Positions 1 to 8,704 of a stretch of 64,000 nt of DNA are shown here, piece by piece. Within the stretch, counting starts at the first letter, position 1. Each line of letters opens with the position of its first letter. Source of the DNA: Geovibrio thiophilus (GTDB lineage: Bacteria > Chrysiogenota > Deferribacteres > Deferribacterales > Geovibrionaceae). The translations under genes were made by a program, and so were the position numbers. Location: contig NZ_CP035108.1 of NCBI RefSeq assembly GCF_004087915.1, positions 2,356,001 to 2,420,000 of the forward strand, written 5' to 3'. The notes under the pieces were generated by a model. It saw nothing but the letters and a program-made list of their open reading frames with translations, was not told the origin of the DNA and did no database searches.

Positions 1-1500
1 GGCGGGACGCAAAGAAGAAAGCTGGCATACTTCACCTCGGACAGCCGTACAAACATAGCGGTAATTGCCGAGGCTGATCATGCAGAAGCTGAAAAGCTTG
101 TCAAAAAAAAGGTTCTGGATGATCTCTCCAAGCTGTACATGCTTTACCCCGCCTACGGAAGAATAAATATATTTGAATCAGAAGCGGCTTCCGGCGGCAA
201 GCTGAAAACTCTTCTCAGTGAAGAGCTGGAAAACACCCCTGAGAATGATTCGGAAAAAAGCACTGAGTTTTCACCTCTGATAAACGGAAAAACAGACAGC
301 TTTCTCCATATAAGAAGAGATCCGGTCTTCGGCAAATATTTTGAAGTGATCACCCGCACAGCGAAGTATCCGGAGTGGAACTGGCACTTAACCAAGAGTC
401 ATTTTTTTGAATATGAAAACATCTACGGAAATGTGGTTTCTCAGGTACGCACCTATGCCGGACAGGACATTTTCGGCGGCTATTTCATGGCAGCCGTATA
501 TGCGGTTATGGTGTTTTTCACTGTTTTTATACTCACCAGAAACAGAGTGCTCGCCGTCTCGGCGCTGAGACCTGCCGAAGAAAAGCTCGGCAGACTCAGA
601 GAAATGAACTTCAGGCTGATAGAAAAGATAAAGGAGCACACCGAAAAAGAGAACAGACTCAATGATGTCAAACTGGAACTGGAAGAAAAGCTCGCCCTCA
701 AAACAAAAGAATATAAAAAAATGAACGAGATGCTCATAGCCGAAAACATGGAGAGAACTCAGCAGGATCAGATTCTCCGCGCTGAGAAGGAGAAGGCGGA
801 AGCGGCAAATATAATGAAGCGGGAGTTCCTGACCAATACATCGGAAAAGCTCAATACCATGGTCACAGATCTTAAAACATTCTCGGAAACTGGCAGTGAA
901 AGCTTTGAAAGCATGACAGCGGAAGAGATCAACGGACTCTTCGGAAAAATTCACGCCAAAGGCGGGGAGCTGATGAGCTTTCTCGGTCTCATTATAGATC
1001 TTTCCAAGCTTGAGGCAGGCAAAACAGAGGACAAAATATCACCTCTTGATTTCAGGGAACTTTTCGCAAGACTCAGCTATGAAACCATGCCACTTTTCTC
1101 CGCAACGGAAAGCAGTCTCAGTGCGGAGTTTTCCGCCGAAAATATACGTATTTTCACCCGATGCCGCCACGCCGAGCTGGCGTTTCTGCATCTTCTCACA
1201 CATGCCGCAAAAAACTGCGGAAAAAACAGTATGCTTTTCCTGCGCTGTTTCCCTACAAAATCGCTTCGTTCCGGTGTTCTGGTCAACTCGGCGACTGTGG
1301 AGATCGGTCATCTCACGGGCTTTAATGAGCTGAAAGAGCACAGCACATTCAGCCTGCCGTCAGGCTCTGACAGCGCATCGATAAACATCAGCATATTCAA
1401 CGAAGCCCTGAAACGCTGCGGCGGAACCTTTTTCACAACTGAAACAGATAAAGGAAGCCTTTTCTCGGTTGTTATACCGGACCTGAGTGAACAGCAATGA
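1..1500 (+). CDS. Cache-type sensor protein with degenerate histidine-kinase core (5' end outside window)
   Basis: The reading frame is open from the first base, so the true start lies upstream. The visible part has the end of a periplasmic sensor region containing a W-N-W-type Cache ending, one membrane segment near bases 480-535, a long charged coiled coil (about 570-830), and a region that aligns with the dimerisation/ATPase core of the next gene. The H-box of the neighbour (M-S-H-E-I-R-T-P) reads T-S-E-K-L-N-T-M here, so Glu at bases 844-846 replaces the phospho-accepting His. The N-box Asn is also replaced (L-L-T-H-A-A-K-N) and I see no clear G-boxes. I infer a pseudokinase that pairs with, or senses for, the downstream kinase. 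Its stop overlaps the next start (ATGA). Confidence 0.75.
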   Translation, partial: GGTQRRKLAYFTSDSRTNIAVIAEADHAEAEKLVKKKVLDDLSKLYMLYPAYGRINIFESEAASGGKLKTLLSEELENTPENDSEKSTEFSPLINGKTDSFLHIRRDPVFGKYFEVITRTAKYPEWNWHLTKSHFFEYENIYGNVVSQVRTYAGQDIFGGYFMAAVYAVMVFFTVFILTRNRVLAVSALRPAEEKLGRLREMNFRLIEKIKEHTEKENRLNDVKLELEEKLALKTKEYKKMNEMLIAENMERTQQDQILRAEKEKAEAANIMKREFLTNTSEKLNTMVTDLKTFSETGSESFESMTAEEINGLFGKIHAKGGELMSFLGLIIDLSKLEAGKTEDKISPLDFRELFARLSYETMPLFSATESSLSAEFSAENIRIFTRCRHAELAFLHLLTHAAKNCGKNSMLFLRCFPTKSLRSGVLVNSATVEIGHLTGFNELKEHSTFSLPSGSDSASINISIFNEALKRCGGTFFTTETDKGSLFSVVIPDLSEQQ

Positions 1501-3503
1501 GGAAACACGACATAATCTCCGCTATAGAGAAAAACTTCGCCATGCTCGCCGCAGTGCTTCTCACAGGGATACTTTTTGCCGAAGCGGCGCTCCTGTCGGT
1601 CTATTCAGGAACTTATACCGCCAAAAAGGAAGCGGCGGTAAGGCTGGCTGCCGAAAACAGGAGAATGGGGATAGAGCATCTTCTTGAACAGCTTGAGGCG
1701 GAGATCGATTTTGTAATCAGACAGGACAGTGAAGAATCGCTCCAAGCTGCGCGGCGCAGGGTCGAGTCCTTTGCGGACGCAGTCGCCGGAACAAGGAAAA
1801 CATCAGGCAGCGAGGATGATTCCGCTCTTTTTGAGTATTTGAAAACAGCGAATATATCTTCGGGCGGAGAATACATATATGTCCTTAACAGCGACAGAAA
1901 GCTGATCGAGCACCCGCTGAAACACAGACTGAAGAGGGTAATCCACAGTGACGGAGTAGAAAAGCTGAGAAAGACCATGACGGAAATGCCCCCGGAAAGC
2001 TCCGCTGCTGTCTCGTACAGAATTTTTACGGCGGACGGAGCGCTCAGGGAAAAGACAGCTTATATAAAAAAAACTGCTCCTGACGGAATGATAATTGGCT
2101 CCGGCTTCTGCAATGACAAAAGCAGGGAAAAAATACAGAATTACATAATTTCACAGCTTGCCGGTTTAAGGGAAAACGACAATACCATAGGCTACTTCGC
2201 AGTCATAGAAAAAAACGGAAATATACTGAAAGCACTTCACACGGAAGGAGATATACGTACCGACAGCGGCTATCTGCAAAAGCTTGCTTCCCGACTCGGA
2301 GACGCGAAAAACTCATTCTTTTATGAAATATCTGATGACGGAGGAATCAAAAAGCTGCGAATGACCGCATTGCGGAATATACCCGCATGGAATTGGGTAG
2401 TGGCCGCCGGACTGGACGAGCCGGCTGCGGAAGCCGCTGAAAAATCCGTTATCAGGGATTTGAGACTCAGATTCTGCGCGTATGCGGCGGTCTCCGCTCT
2501 GGCTGCGCTGCTCCTCATGTTCATTACATTATCGATAACAGGCAGAAGGAAAAGGCTCATGCTTGAGGCGGTGGAGAATGCCTGCAAAAAAGCGGAGGAA
2601 AGAACGGAGGAGCTCCGGCAGCTTGGCAGAAGGCTCACTTCGGAGCACATGTCCGTTATAGGCACGGAAAGAAGGCTTAAGGAAATTAAGGAGAACCTTG
2701 AAAAAACAGTTGAGGACAGAGTAAGGGATCTGAAGGATATAAGCGTCCACCTGCGCAAGGAAAACATGAAAATAATCAAGGTGAATGAGGAGCTTATCGC
2801 CGCAAGGAAAAAAGCAAACGAAGCGAGCATGGTAAAAACGGAGTTTCTGGCGAATATGTCCCACGAGATAAGGACGCCCATACACGCCATACTCAGCTAT
2901 TCCTCCTTCGGGCTGAAAAAATTTGAAAACATAAAAGATATAAGACAAAAGCACTACTTCGGCAAAATATCGGAAAGCGCTGACCGCCTTCTCTCCTTCA
3001 TCAACGATCTTATTGACCTTTCCGATCTGGAATCAGGGAGAATGAAATACAAAATATCCGGATGTCAGGTTACCGGACTGTTGAGAACGGCAGTCAAAGA
3101 GCTTGAGAGGATTCTGCTTGAAAAGAAAATAACCGTCATAGTCCCCGACAGCGAAGCGGTTATCTGCGGTGATGCGGCAAAACTGAGACAGGTTTTTCTG
3201 AATATATACTCAAACGCGGCAAAATTCAGCCCGCCGGACAGCCTGATCAAAACCGAAATAATACCGGAAAACTCGTTCCTGAAAATAGTCATCACCGACT
3301 TCGGACCCGGTGTTGACGAATCGGAGAAGCTCCTTATTTTCGAGAAGTTCACCCAGTCCTCAAAAACCAAGACAGGCGCCGGCGGCATAGGCTTAGGTCT
3401 TGCCATATGCAGGGAGATAGTGACCGACCACGGCGGCAGAATCTATGTTACGGACAATCCCGAAGGCGGAAGCCGCTTCACAGTGGAGCTCCCGCTGTTC
3501 TGA
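1497..3503 (+). CDS. Membrane sensor histidine kinase with periplasmic Cache domain
   Basis: 668 aa. An N-terminal membrane segment (about residues 15-35) is followed by a periplasmic double-Cache-like sensor (about 40-320, including Y-I-Y-V-L-N-S-D-R-K), a second membrane segment (about 325-350), a coiled coil, and a HisKA domain with F-L-A-N-M-S-H-E-I-R-T-P (His456). The HATPase domain has an N-box (N-I-Y-S-N-A-A-K-F), a D-F-G-P-G box and a G-G-I-G-L-G-L-A box. The kinase looks complete. It is translationally coupled to the preceding pseudokinase, and the two appear to be tandem paralogues. No response regulator is attached; the nearest are 2-4 kb downstream in a separate operon. The ligand is unknown. 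Confidence 0.9.
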   Translation: MRKHDIISAIEKNFAMLAAVLLTGILFAEAALLSVYSGTYTAKKEAAVRLAAENRRMGIEHLLEQLEAEIDFVIRQDSEESLQAARRRVESFADAVAGTRKTSGSEDDSALFEYLKTANISSGGEYIYVLNSDRKLIEHPLKHRLKRVIHSDGVEKLRKTMTEMPPESSAAVSYRIFTADGALREKTAYIKKTAPDGMIIGSGFCNDKSREKIQNYIISQLAGLRENDNTIGYFAVIEKNGNILKALHTEGDIRTDSGYLQKLASRLGDAKNSFFYEISDDGGIKKLRMTALRNIPAWNWVVAAGLDEPAAEAAEKSVIRDLRLRFCAYAAVSALAALLLMFITLSITGRRKRLMLEAVENACKKAEERTEELRQLGRRLTSEHMSVIGTERRLKEIKENLEKTVEDRVRDLKDISVHLRKENMKIIKVNEELIAARKKANEASMVKTEFLANMSHEIRTPIHAILSYSSFGLKKFENIKDIRQKHYFGKISESADRLLSFINDLIDLSDLESGRMKYKISGCQVTGLLRTAVKELERILLEKKITVIVPDSEAVICGDAAKLRQVFLNIYSNAAKFSPPDSLIKTEIIPENSFLKIVITDFGPGVDESEKLLIFEKFTQSSKTKTGAGGIGLGLAICREIVTDHGGRIYVTDNPEGGSRFTVELPLF

Positions 3504-3504
3504 T

Positions 3505-3930
3505 TTATCTGTAGTTGATAAGGATAAGACCGGCAATACAGAGGGCTATGCCCAGAGCGCTTTTGAGCGTAAGCGTATCACTGAAGAAGAGATAGCCCAC
3601 AGGAATCAGACACAGTCCCACCATAACGCTGACAACTATGCCCGCTATATTAATGTTCCACCCTGCCCTGTATACAAGAAGAAAACCCAGCTCAAGCCCC
3701 ACAATGGAGATCCCCAGAACGGCGCTCGGCAGGTTAAGCCTGCTTATCTCCTCCGTCAGCGTTCCTTTAAAGGGGAAGAAAGGAATGAGAAACAGTGAAG
3801 CCGCTGCCGCTGTGATATAAGTAAACACAAGAGATACCGCCGGATTTGCGTTGGCGGAGATCGTCTTTTGGCTGATGTGATAGAAAACGTTGGAAAAAAC
3901 GGCGAGAAAAATTCCGAACCAGTATATCAT
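3505..3930 (-). CDS. Small EamA/DMT-family membrane protein
   Basis: About 141 aa with four to five hydrophobic segments, resembling one half of an EamA transporter or an SMR-like protein; the C-terminal half has the pattern G-Y-L-F-F-S-D-T-L-T followed by a last helix ending in N-Y-R. I chose the ATG at 3930 because GAGGG lies seven bases upstream; an upstream ATG at 3969 has no ribosome-binding site. It converges on the upstream kinase gene with one base between the stops. Half-size DMT proteins usually work as homo- or hetero-dimers. The substrate cannot be read from the sequence. Confidence 0.75.
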   Translation of the reverse strand: MIYWFGIFLAVFSNVFYHISQKTISANANPAVSLVFTYITAAAASLFLIPFFPFKGTLTEEISRLNLPSAVLGISIVGLELGFLLVYRAGWNINIAGIVVSVMVGLCLIPVGYLFFSDTLTLKSALGIALCIAGLILINYR

Positions 3931-4203
3931 CCCTTGACCCTCATATTTCTGAATGCAGAAAACTATCATTCAAAAGGAACAAATCTTCAAGAAGAATTGT
4001 ATTCTCCCGAAAAAAATGACAACTTTTTCCTTGTTTAATGTTATCTTAGGATAATTGTAAAACAACGCCGCATTTAACAAAGACGCGCTCTGAAACGGAT
4101 TTCATGTTGTATATCAGAGGTTATTCGTGTTATTAATAAAATATATCCGATATACAGGCGGATTGATTAATCTTATGACTTTTATATAAATCGGGGACAC
4201 TCA
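3931..4203. other. Divergent intergenic region
   Basis: AT-rich spacer between the small EamA gene and the receiver-kinase operon, so promoters for both directions are expected here. No strong palindrome, riboswitch or small ORF was recognised. Confidence 0.4.
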
Positions 4204-5361
4204 ATGAACGGAAACAGCAGGATTCTGATTGTAGACGATTCTGAAACATCACTGAACATTCTTGAACGCATACTTAAATCATGCGGCTATGAAAACATAC
4301 AGAAAGCCTCCGGAGCGTGGGAAGGGATAGAACTCCTTGACGATGCCGAAACACAAAAGGAAAAGCTGCCGGATCTTATCCTCATGGACATAGTCATGCC
4401 TCAGATGAACGGCATAGAGGCGGTGCAGAGGCTGAAGACCCATCCCGTGTACGAGCATATTCCGATCATCATGATTTCCGTGAAAAACGATACCCAGACA
4501 CTTTCAGATGCTTTTGAGGCGGGCGCGGCGGACTTCATACTCAAGCCTGTGTCAAAGCCCGTGCTCAAGGCAAGGGTGGACGCCATAATCAAGCTTAAGC
4601 TGGAAACCGACAAACGAAAGCAGCAGGAGGAGGAGCTTAAAAACCTCAATCGCCGTCTGGAGGAGCTGAATCAGGTTAAAAACCGCTTCCTCGGCACTGC
4701 GGCGCACGATCTCAGAGGACCCCTCGCCTCCATACGCGGGTTCGCCGAAATGCTCACAGACGAGCTTAACGGAGCCCTCAGCGAAGATCAGGCGGAGATG
4801 CTCAGCATGATCCATGAAACCAGCCACGGAATGCTCTCACTGGTGAATGATCTTCTTGATTACGCGGTCATAGAAAGCGGCAGGCTCTCCCTGCTGAAGC
4901 AGGAGGGCGACCTGAAAAAAATAATAGACAGACGCCTCAACGTCAACGAGCCCACCGCCGCCAAAAAAAATATCAGAATAAGAAGGGAGCTTGAGGACGT
5001 AGGTATTGCATCGGTTGATAAAAACAGGATAGATCAGGTTCTGGACAACCTTTTGGGCAACGCCGTAAAATTTTCACCGCAAAATACCGAAGTTACGGTT
5101 AAACTATATAAAGACAGAACAGGCATCGCCTTAACTGTGGCGGATCAGGGTGTCGGCATAAGCGAGGAGGACATTCCGAAGCTTTTCGGCGAATACTGCA
5201 CTGTGAGCAGCAAACCGACCGACGGGGAAAAATCAACAGGACTGGGGCTTTTCATCATTAAAAGCATTGTGTACGCCCACCACGGAAGCTTCAGCGTAAA
5301 AAGCAAAAAAGGCGAAGGGACGGAAATAACCGTCAGGCTGCCCGCGGAGACAAACCTATGA
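4204..5361 (+). CDS. Soluble receiver-histidine kinase (REC-HisKA-HATPase)
   Basis: 385 aa without a membrane segment. Residues about 1-125 form a receiver domain with the acidic pocket (V-D-D-S), phospho-acceptor Asp62 (L-M-D-I-V-M-P) and the conserved Lys (L-K-P-V). A short coiled coil leads to a HisKA domain with A-A-H-D-L-R-G-P (His168) and a HATPase domain with an N-box (L-L-G-N-A-V-K-F), a G1 box (D-Q-G-V-G-I) and G-L-G-L-F. It is the first gene of an operon with a stand-alone response regulator (4-base overlap), a small protein, a GspE/PilB ATPase and a degenerate GGDEF protein. I infer that it controls assembly or use of a secretion or pilus machine. Confidence 0.9.
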   Translation: MNGNSRILIVDDSETSLNILERILKSCGYENIQKASGAWEGIELLDDAETQKEKLPDLILMDIVMPQMNGIEAVQRLKTHPVYEHIPIIMISVKNDTQTLSDAFEAGAADFILKPVSKPVLKARVDAIIKLKLETDKRKQQEEELKNLNRRLEELNQVKNRFLGTAAHDLRGPLASIRGFAEMLTDELNGALSEDQAEMLSMIHETSHGMLSLVNDLLDYAVIESGRLSLLKQEGDLKKIIDRRLNVNEPTAAKKNIRIRRELEDVGIASVDKNRIDQVLDNLLGNAVKFSPQNTEVTVKLYKDRTGIALTVADQGVGISEEDIPKLFGEYCTVSSKPTDGEKSTGLGLFIIKSIVYAHHGSFSVKSKKGEGTEITVRLPAETNL

Positions 5362-5801
5362 GTGTAGCACCGAGAGTGATTATTGCGGATGACGAAGCCC
5401 ATATTCGTCTTATAATGAAAAAGGTTATCCAGAGCATCAACTGCGAGCTGGTGGGCGAGGCGCAGAACGGATTTGAGGCTGTCGAGCTGTGCAGGCAGTT
5501 CAAGGTGGACATAGTGCTCCTTGACATCAATATGCCCAAGCAAACCGGAACCGAATCCATAAAATTCATAAAAGAGCTTCAGCCGAACTCCCTCATCATC
5601 ATGCTCACATCTGTAGCGGATGTGGAAACTGTTGACGAGTGCCTGAAATACGGCGCATACAATTACATAAGAAAAGACACTCCCATAAAGGAAATAAGGC
5701 AGATAATCGTTGAATCATGGAACTCTTTCCTGACAGCAAGGAGAAACAAAAATGAGGATAAGGTACAACCTGAGGGAAATCCTTCTGGAGATCAAAACTG
5801 A
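5358..5801 (+). CDS. Single-domain response regulator (CheY-like)
   Basis: 147 aa. A receiver domain fills residues 1-125: acidic pair A-D-D-E near residue 10, phospho-acceptor Asp56 (L-L-D-I-N-M-P), the conserved Thr (M-L-T-S) and Lys (R-K-D-T). The last 20 residues are polar, with no output domain, so it probably acts by protein contact. The start overlaps the stop of the receiver-kinase (ATGA). The 3' end overlaps the start of the 49-aa gene by 50 bases in another frame. It is the likely partner of the kinase immediately upstream. Confidence 0.9.
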   Translation: MSVAPRVIIADDEAHIRLIMKKVIQSINCELVGEAQNGFEAVELCRQFKVDIVLLDINMPKQTGTESIKFIKELQPNSLIIMLTSVADVETVDECLKYGAYNYIRKDTPIKEIRQIIVESWNSFLTARRNKNEDKVQPEGNPSGDQN

Positions 5802-5901
5802 CGAAGAGTTTGAAAAAATGACTCAGCGCAAGCTCACGCAGGACGGCATACAGAGGCTGATCACCAGCAAAGACAAAATTAAGCTGAAAAAAGGTGAATA
5901 G
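5752..5901 (+). CDS. Small conserved-looking protein of 49 aa in the secretion-ATPase operon
   Basis: A 49-aa charged protein beginning M-R-I-R-Y-N-L-R-E-I and ending K-L-K-K-G-E. It has a textbook ribosome-binding site (AAGGAG at 5738-5743, eight bases before the ATG) inside the end of the response-regulator gene, and its stop lies three bases before the ATG of the ATPase gene. The tight packing and good start support a real gene. The composition suggests a short amphipathic helix followed by a basic tail. I do not recognise a family; a small regulator or adaptor for the ATPase is only a guess. Confidence 0.6.
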   Translation: MRIRYNLREILLEIKTDEEFEKMTQRKLTQDGIQRLITSKDKIKLKKGE

Positions 5902-5903
5902 CC

Positions 5904-7628
5904 ATGAAAAAGATAAATGACGAATTTATGGAGCTTCTCGTTCAGGAACGGGTTCTGACCGAAGAGGATAAAAACAACCTGCTGAAAAAATTCAACCGCA
6001 GCGCCGCAGACATTCTCCATTACCTCATTGAAGGCGGAGCCGCCTCCAGAGACCTCATGGCGAAGCTCTGGGGCGATTCCATAAATAAAGCCTATGTGGA
6101 TCTCGGCAGAACGATGATCAACTTTGAGCTTTTCACCATGCTCCCCTCAGACATAGCCAAAAAATACAGAGTTGTACCGCTCTACAAATTCGGCGACACC
6201 GTGACCGTTGCGGTATCTGACCCTGAAAACATGGAGGCGATACGCGCCTGCGAAAAATACTTTGAAGCAAGTGTCAGCACTGTTTTCGCCATGCCGGAAG
6301 ACCTTGAGGACACCCTTGAGATAAGTTATCAGGACACCACAAAAATAGATGAATTTCTCGCCAAGATCTCAGTTGACTCACTCGTTAAGGGAACCAGCAA
6401 AATCACAGCCGGACAGCTTCAGAGGATGGCGGGGGATCAGTCGATAATAGAGCTTGTCCGTGCCATAATGCTCATCGGCATAAAGGAAGGCGCGTCGGAC
6501 ATACACATTGAGCCGCAGGAAAACTTTGTCCGTGTCCGCTACAGAATAGACGGCGTGCTTCAGGATCTCCTCAAGTTTGACGTTATTATCCTCACCGGAC
6601 TTATATCAAGGCTCAAGGTTATGTCAAACCTAGACATAACCGAACGCAGGCTCCCCTTGGACGGCAGATGCGTTCTCAAGCTGAAAAACCGCGCGATTGA
6701 CTTCCGTATCTCCACTGTACCAAGCATATACGGCGAGAAGGCGGTTCTCCGTATTCTCGGTCAGAAGGACTCAAAAACAGTTCCCTCGCTTACAGATCTC
6801 AACTTTTCAAAAAGCATATACACTAAGCTTAACCTTCTCATGGAAAACCCCAACGGAGTATTCTTCGTTACCGGTCCCACCGGTTCGGGCAAAACCACAA
6901 CCCTGTATGCCCTGCTGAAATACCTCAATGAACCCGGCGTAAACATAATGACCATCGAAGATCCGGTGGAATACCGCCTTCAGGGGCTTACACAGGTTCA
7001 GGTGAACAACGCCGTGGGGCTTGGCTTCGTAAACACGCTGCGCTCCTTCCTCCGTCAGGACCCTGACATAATCCTAATTGGCGAGATCAGGGATACGGAA
7101 ACGGCGAAGATCGCAGCGCAGGCGGCGCTTACTGGACACCTCGTTCTCGCCACCATGCACACCAACAGCGCAATGGAGGCTGTTACAAGACTTCTGGAAA
7201 TAGGCGTGGAACCCTTCCTTGTGGCTCCCTCCATGATAGGCGTCATGTCACAGAGGCTCATAAGAAGAATCTGCGATCACTGCAAGGAACCCTATGAACT
7301 CAAGCCGGAAGAGATAATGCGCTACTTCTACGAGTGGGACGGCAAGACAAAAGTCCAGTTTTACAAGGGCAAGGGCTGCCCTAAATGCCACGGCAGCGGC
7401 TACAAAGGCAGGATAGCGATCCACGAGCTCCTGATGATCGACCACGAAGTGAGAAAAATGATAGCCGAAGGCGCTAACATACTTCAGGTTCAGGAATACA
7501 CCATGGCAAAGGGCGGTTACAAAACCCTCCGCTATGACGGGCTCAAAAAGATACTCAGAGGGCTGACCAGCATAGAGGAGCTGAACCGTGTGACAGTGAG
7601 CGAAGATATAGCAGAGGCGAATTTATGA
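5904..7628 (+). CDS. GspE/PilB-type secretion or pilus assembly ATPase
   Basis: 574 aa. The N-terminal half carries the T2SE/MshEN-type region (about 1-150). The C-terminal half is the hexameric ATPase: Walker A G-P-T-G-S-G-K-T-T (Lys330), Asp box, Walker B I-I-L-I-G-E-I-R-D, His box (H-T-N-S-A), and a C-x-x-C...C-x-x-C zinc motif near residues 455-500 (C-D-H-C and C-P-K-C). Such ATPases power the pseudopilus of type II secretion or extension of type IV pili. No other secretion or pilus gene is nearby, so the machine must be encoded elsewhere. The placement between response-regulator and GGDEF-like genes suggests a regulated system. MshEN domains in this family can bind c-di-GMP, but I did not confirm the motif here. 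Confidence 0.9.
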   Translation: MKKINDEFMELLVQERVLTEEDKNNLLKKFNRSAADILHYLIEGGAASRDLMAKLWGDSINKAYVDLGRTMINFELFTMLPSDIAKKYRVVPLYKFGDTVTVAVSDPENMEAIRACEKYFEASVSTVFAMPEDLEDTLEISYQDTTKIDEFLAKISVDSLVKGTSKITAGQLQRMAGDQSIIELVRAIMLIGIKEGASDIHIEPQENFVRVRYRIDGVLQDLLKFDVIILTGLISRLKVMSNLDITERRLPLDGRCVLKLKNRAIDFRISTVPSIYGEKAVLRILGQKDSKTVPSLTDLNFSKSIYTKLNLLMENPNGVFFVTGPTGSGKTTTLYALLKYLNEPGVNIMTIEDPVEYRLQGLTQVQVNNAVGLGFVNTLRSFLRQDPDIILIGEIRDTETAKIAAQAALTGHLVLATMHTNSAMEAVTRLLEIGVEPFLVAPSMIGVMSQRLIRRICDHCKEPYELKPEEIMRYFYEWDGKTKVQFYKGKGCPKCHGSGYKGRIAIHELLMIDHEVRKMIAEGANILQVQEYTMAKGGYKTLRYDGLKKILRGLTSIEELNRVTVSEDIAEANL

Positions 7629-8587
7629 TCCTTGCCGTCATTGATGACGCGCGGACAGATCTGAAACCCCTTAAGGACGCGCTGTCCAGAATTGAGGAAA
7701 TATCATGGGTTGAGAACATGACCCTCCTTGAATCCTTCGACAAGCTGGCAATACTCAGTCCGGCGAAACCGCTGATTCAGCCGGATATTGTTCTTATAAG
7801 CTTTGAAAACAACACCGAAGCCTATGAAGTGACCCTCGCCGTTAAATCAGATGGGAAATACACCGACACTGTTGTAATCACCTTCAATAATTCCGATAAT
7901 GAAGACATCATTAAAGCGATGCTGGAAACGGGGTGCCTTGATTATATCAAGGATTTCTCTGATAAAACCGAGATTTACGCCCGCCTGAGAACCGCAGTCG
8001 CCCTCAGGCAGGAAGTAATAAGCAGAAGAACCCGTGAAAAGGAGATTGAGGAAAACAACAGGAAGCTTGAGGATATTTCCAATATCGACGGGCTCACAGG
8101 AGTTCTCTCCAAGCGGTATTTCGTTTATAAGGTTGAGGAAGAAATCAGCAGGGCAATACGAACCAAGGCTGCTATATCACTCCTGCGTATTGATATTACA
8201 GATTTCAGGGACTATAACGCTCAATACGGCTTCCTCGAAGGCGACAAGGTGCTGCGCCGCATATCCTCCGCGCTGAAAAAATCCGCCAAACGCCCGGGAG
8301 ATCTTCTGGCGAGAATAGGCGGAAACAGCTTCGCGCTTTTTCTCCCCTCAACCGACCTCAAAGGAGCTGAGTTCATAGCCAAGACTGTTGTAAAGCACAT
8401 AAACAACCTTGCCATAGAGCATGAAACGGATGACGGCAAATTTCTCACAGTTCATGTGGGCGGAATGAGTGTAACACCTCAGATAACCGATGACGCCGCG
8501 GGGCTGCTGGACATGATTTCCGATGTAACGGCGGAATGCAGCGTTGGGTTCGGCGCCGGACAGAGCTTTTTCTGCATAAAAAACTGA
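7625..8587 (+). CDS. Degenerate receiver-GGDEF protein
   Basis: 320 aa. Residues about 1-125 fold like a receiver (V-I-D-D-A-R, then D-I-V-L-I-S-F where the phospho-acceptor Asp would be), so phosphorylation is unlikely. Residues about 150-320 are a diguanylate cyclase fold (D-G-L-T-G-V-L-S-K-R-Y-F) whose signature reads G-G-N-S-F instead of G-G-D-E-F. Loss of both catalytic acids argues against cyclase activity. It overlaps the GspE/PilB gene by four bases. I infer a scaffold or nucleotide-binding regulator of the ATPase rather than an enzyme. Confidence 0.8.
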   Translation: MILAVIDDARTDLKPLKDALSRIEEISWVENMTLLESFDKLAILSPAKPLIQPDIVLISFENNTEAYEVTLAVKSDGKYTDTVVITFNNSDNEDIIKAMLETGCLDYIKDFSDKTEIYARLRTAVALRQEVISRRTREKEIEENNRKLEDISNIDGLTGVLSKRYFVYKVEEEISRAIRTKAAISLLRIDITDFRDYNAQYGFLEGDKVLRRISSALKKSAKRPGDLLARIGGNSFALFLPSTDLKGAEFIAKTVVKHINNLAIEHETDDGKFLTVHVGGMSVTPQITDDAAGLLDMISDVTAECSVGFGAGQSFFCIKN

Positions 8588-8704
8588 TCAGATTTCAAAT
8601 TTTGTGCAAATTAACTTGCCTCATGAAACCGTATGAATAAATTATCCGTTATACAAAACACACCCCTGAAACATAGCTCTCTTTGTTTCAGGTACGGGGG
8701 AAAA

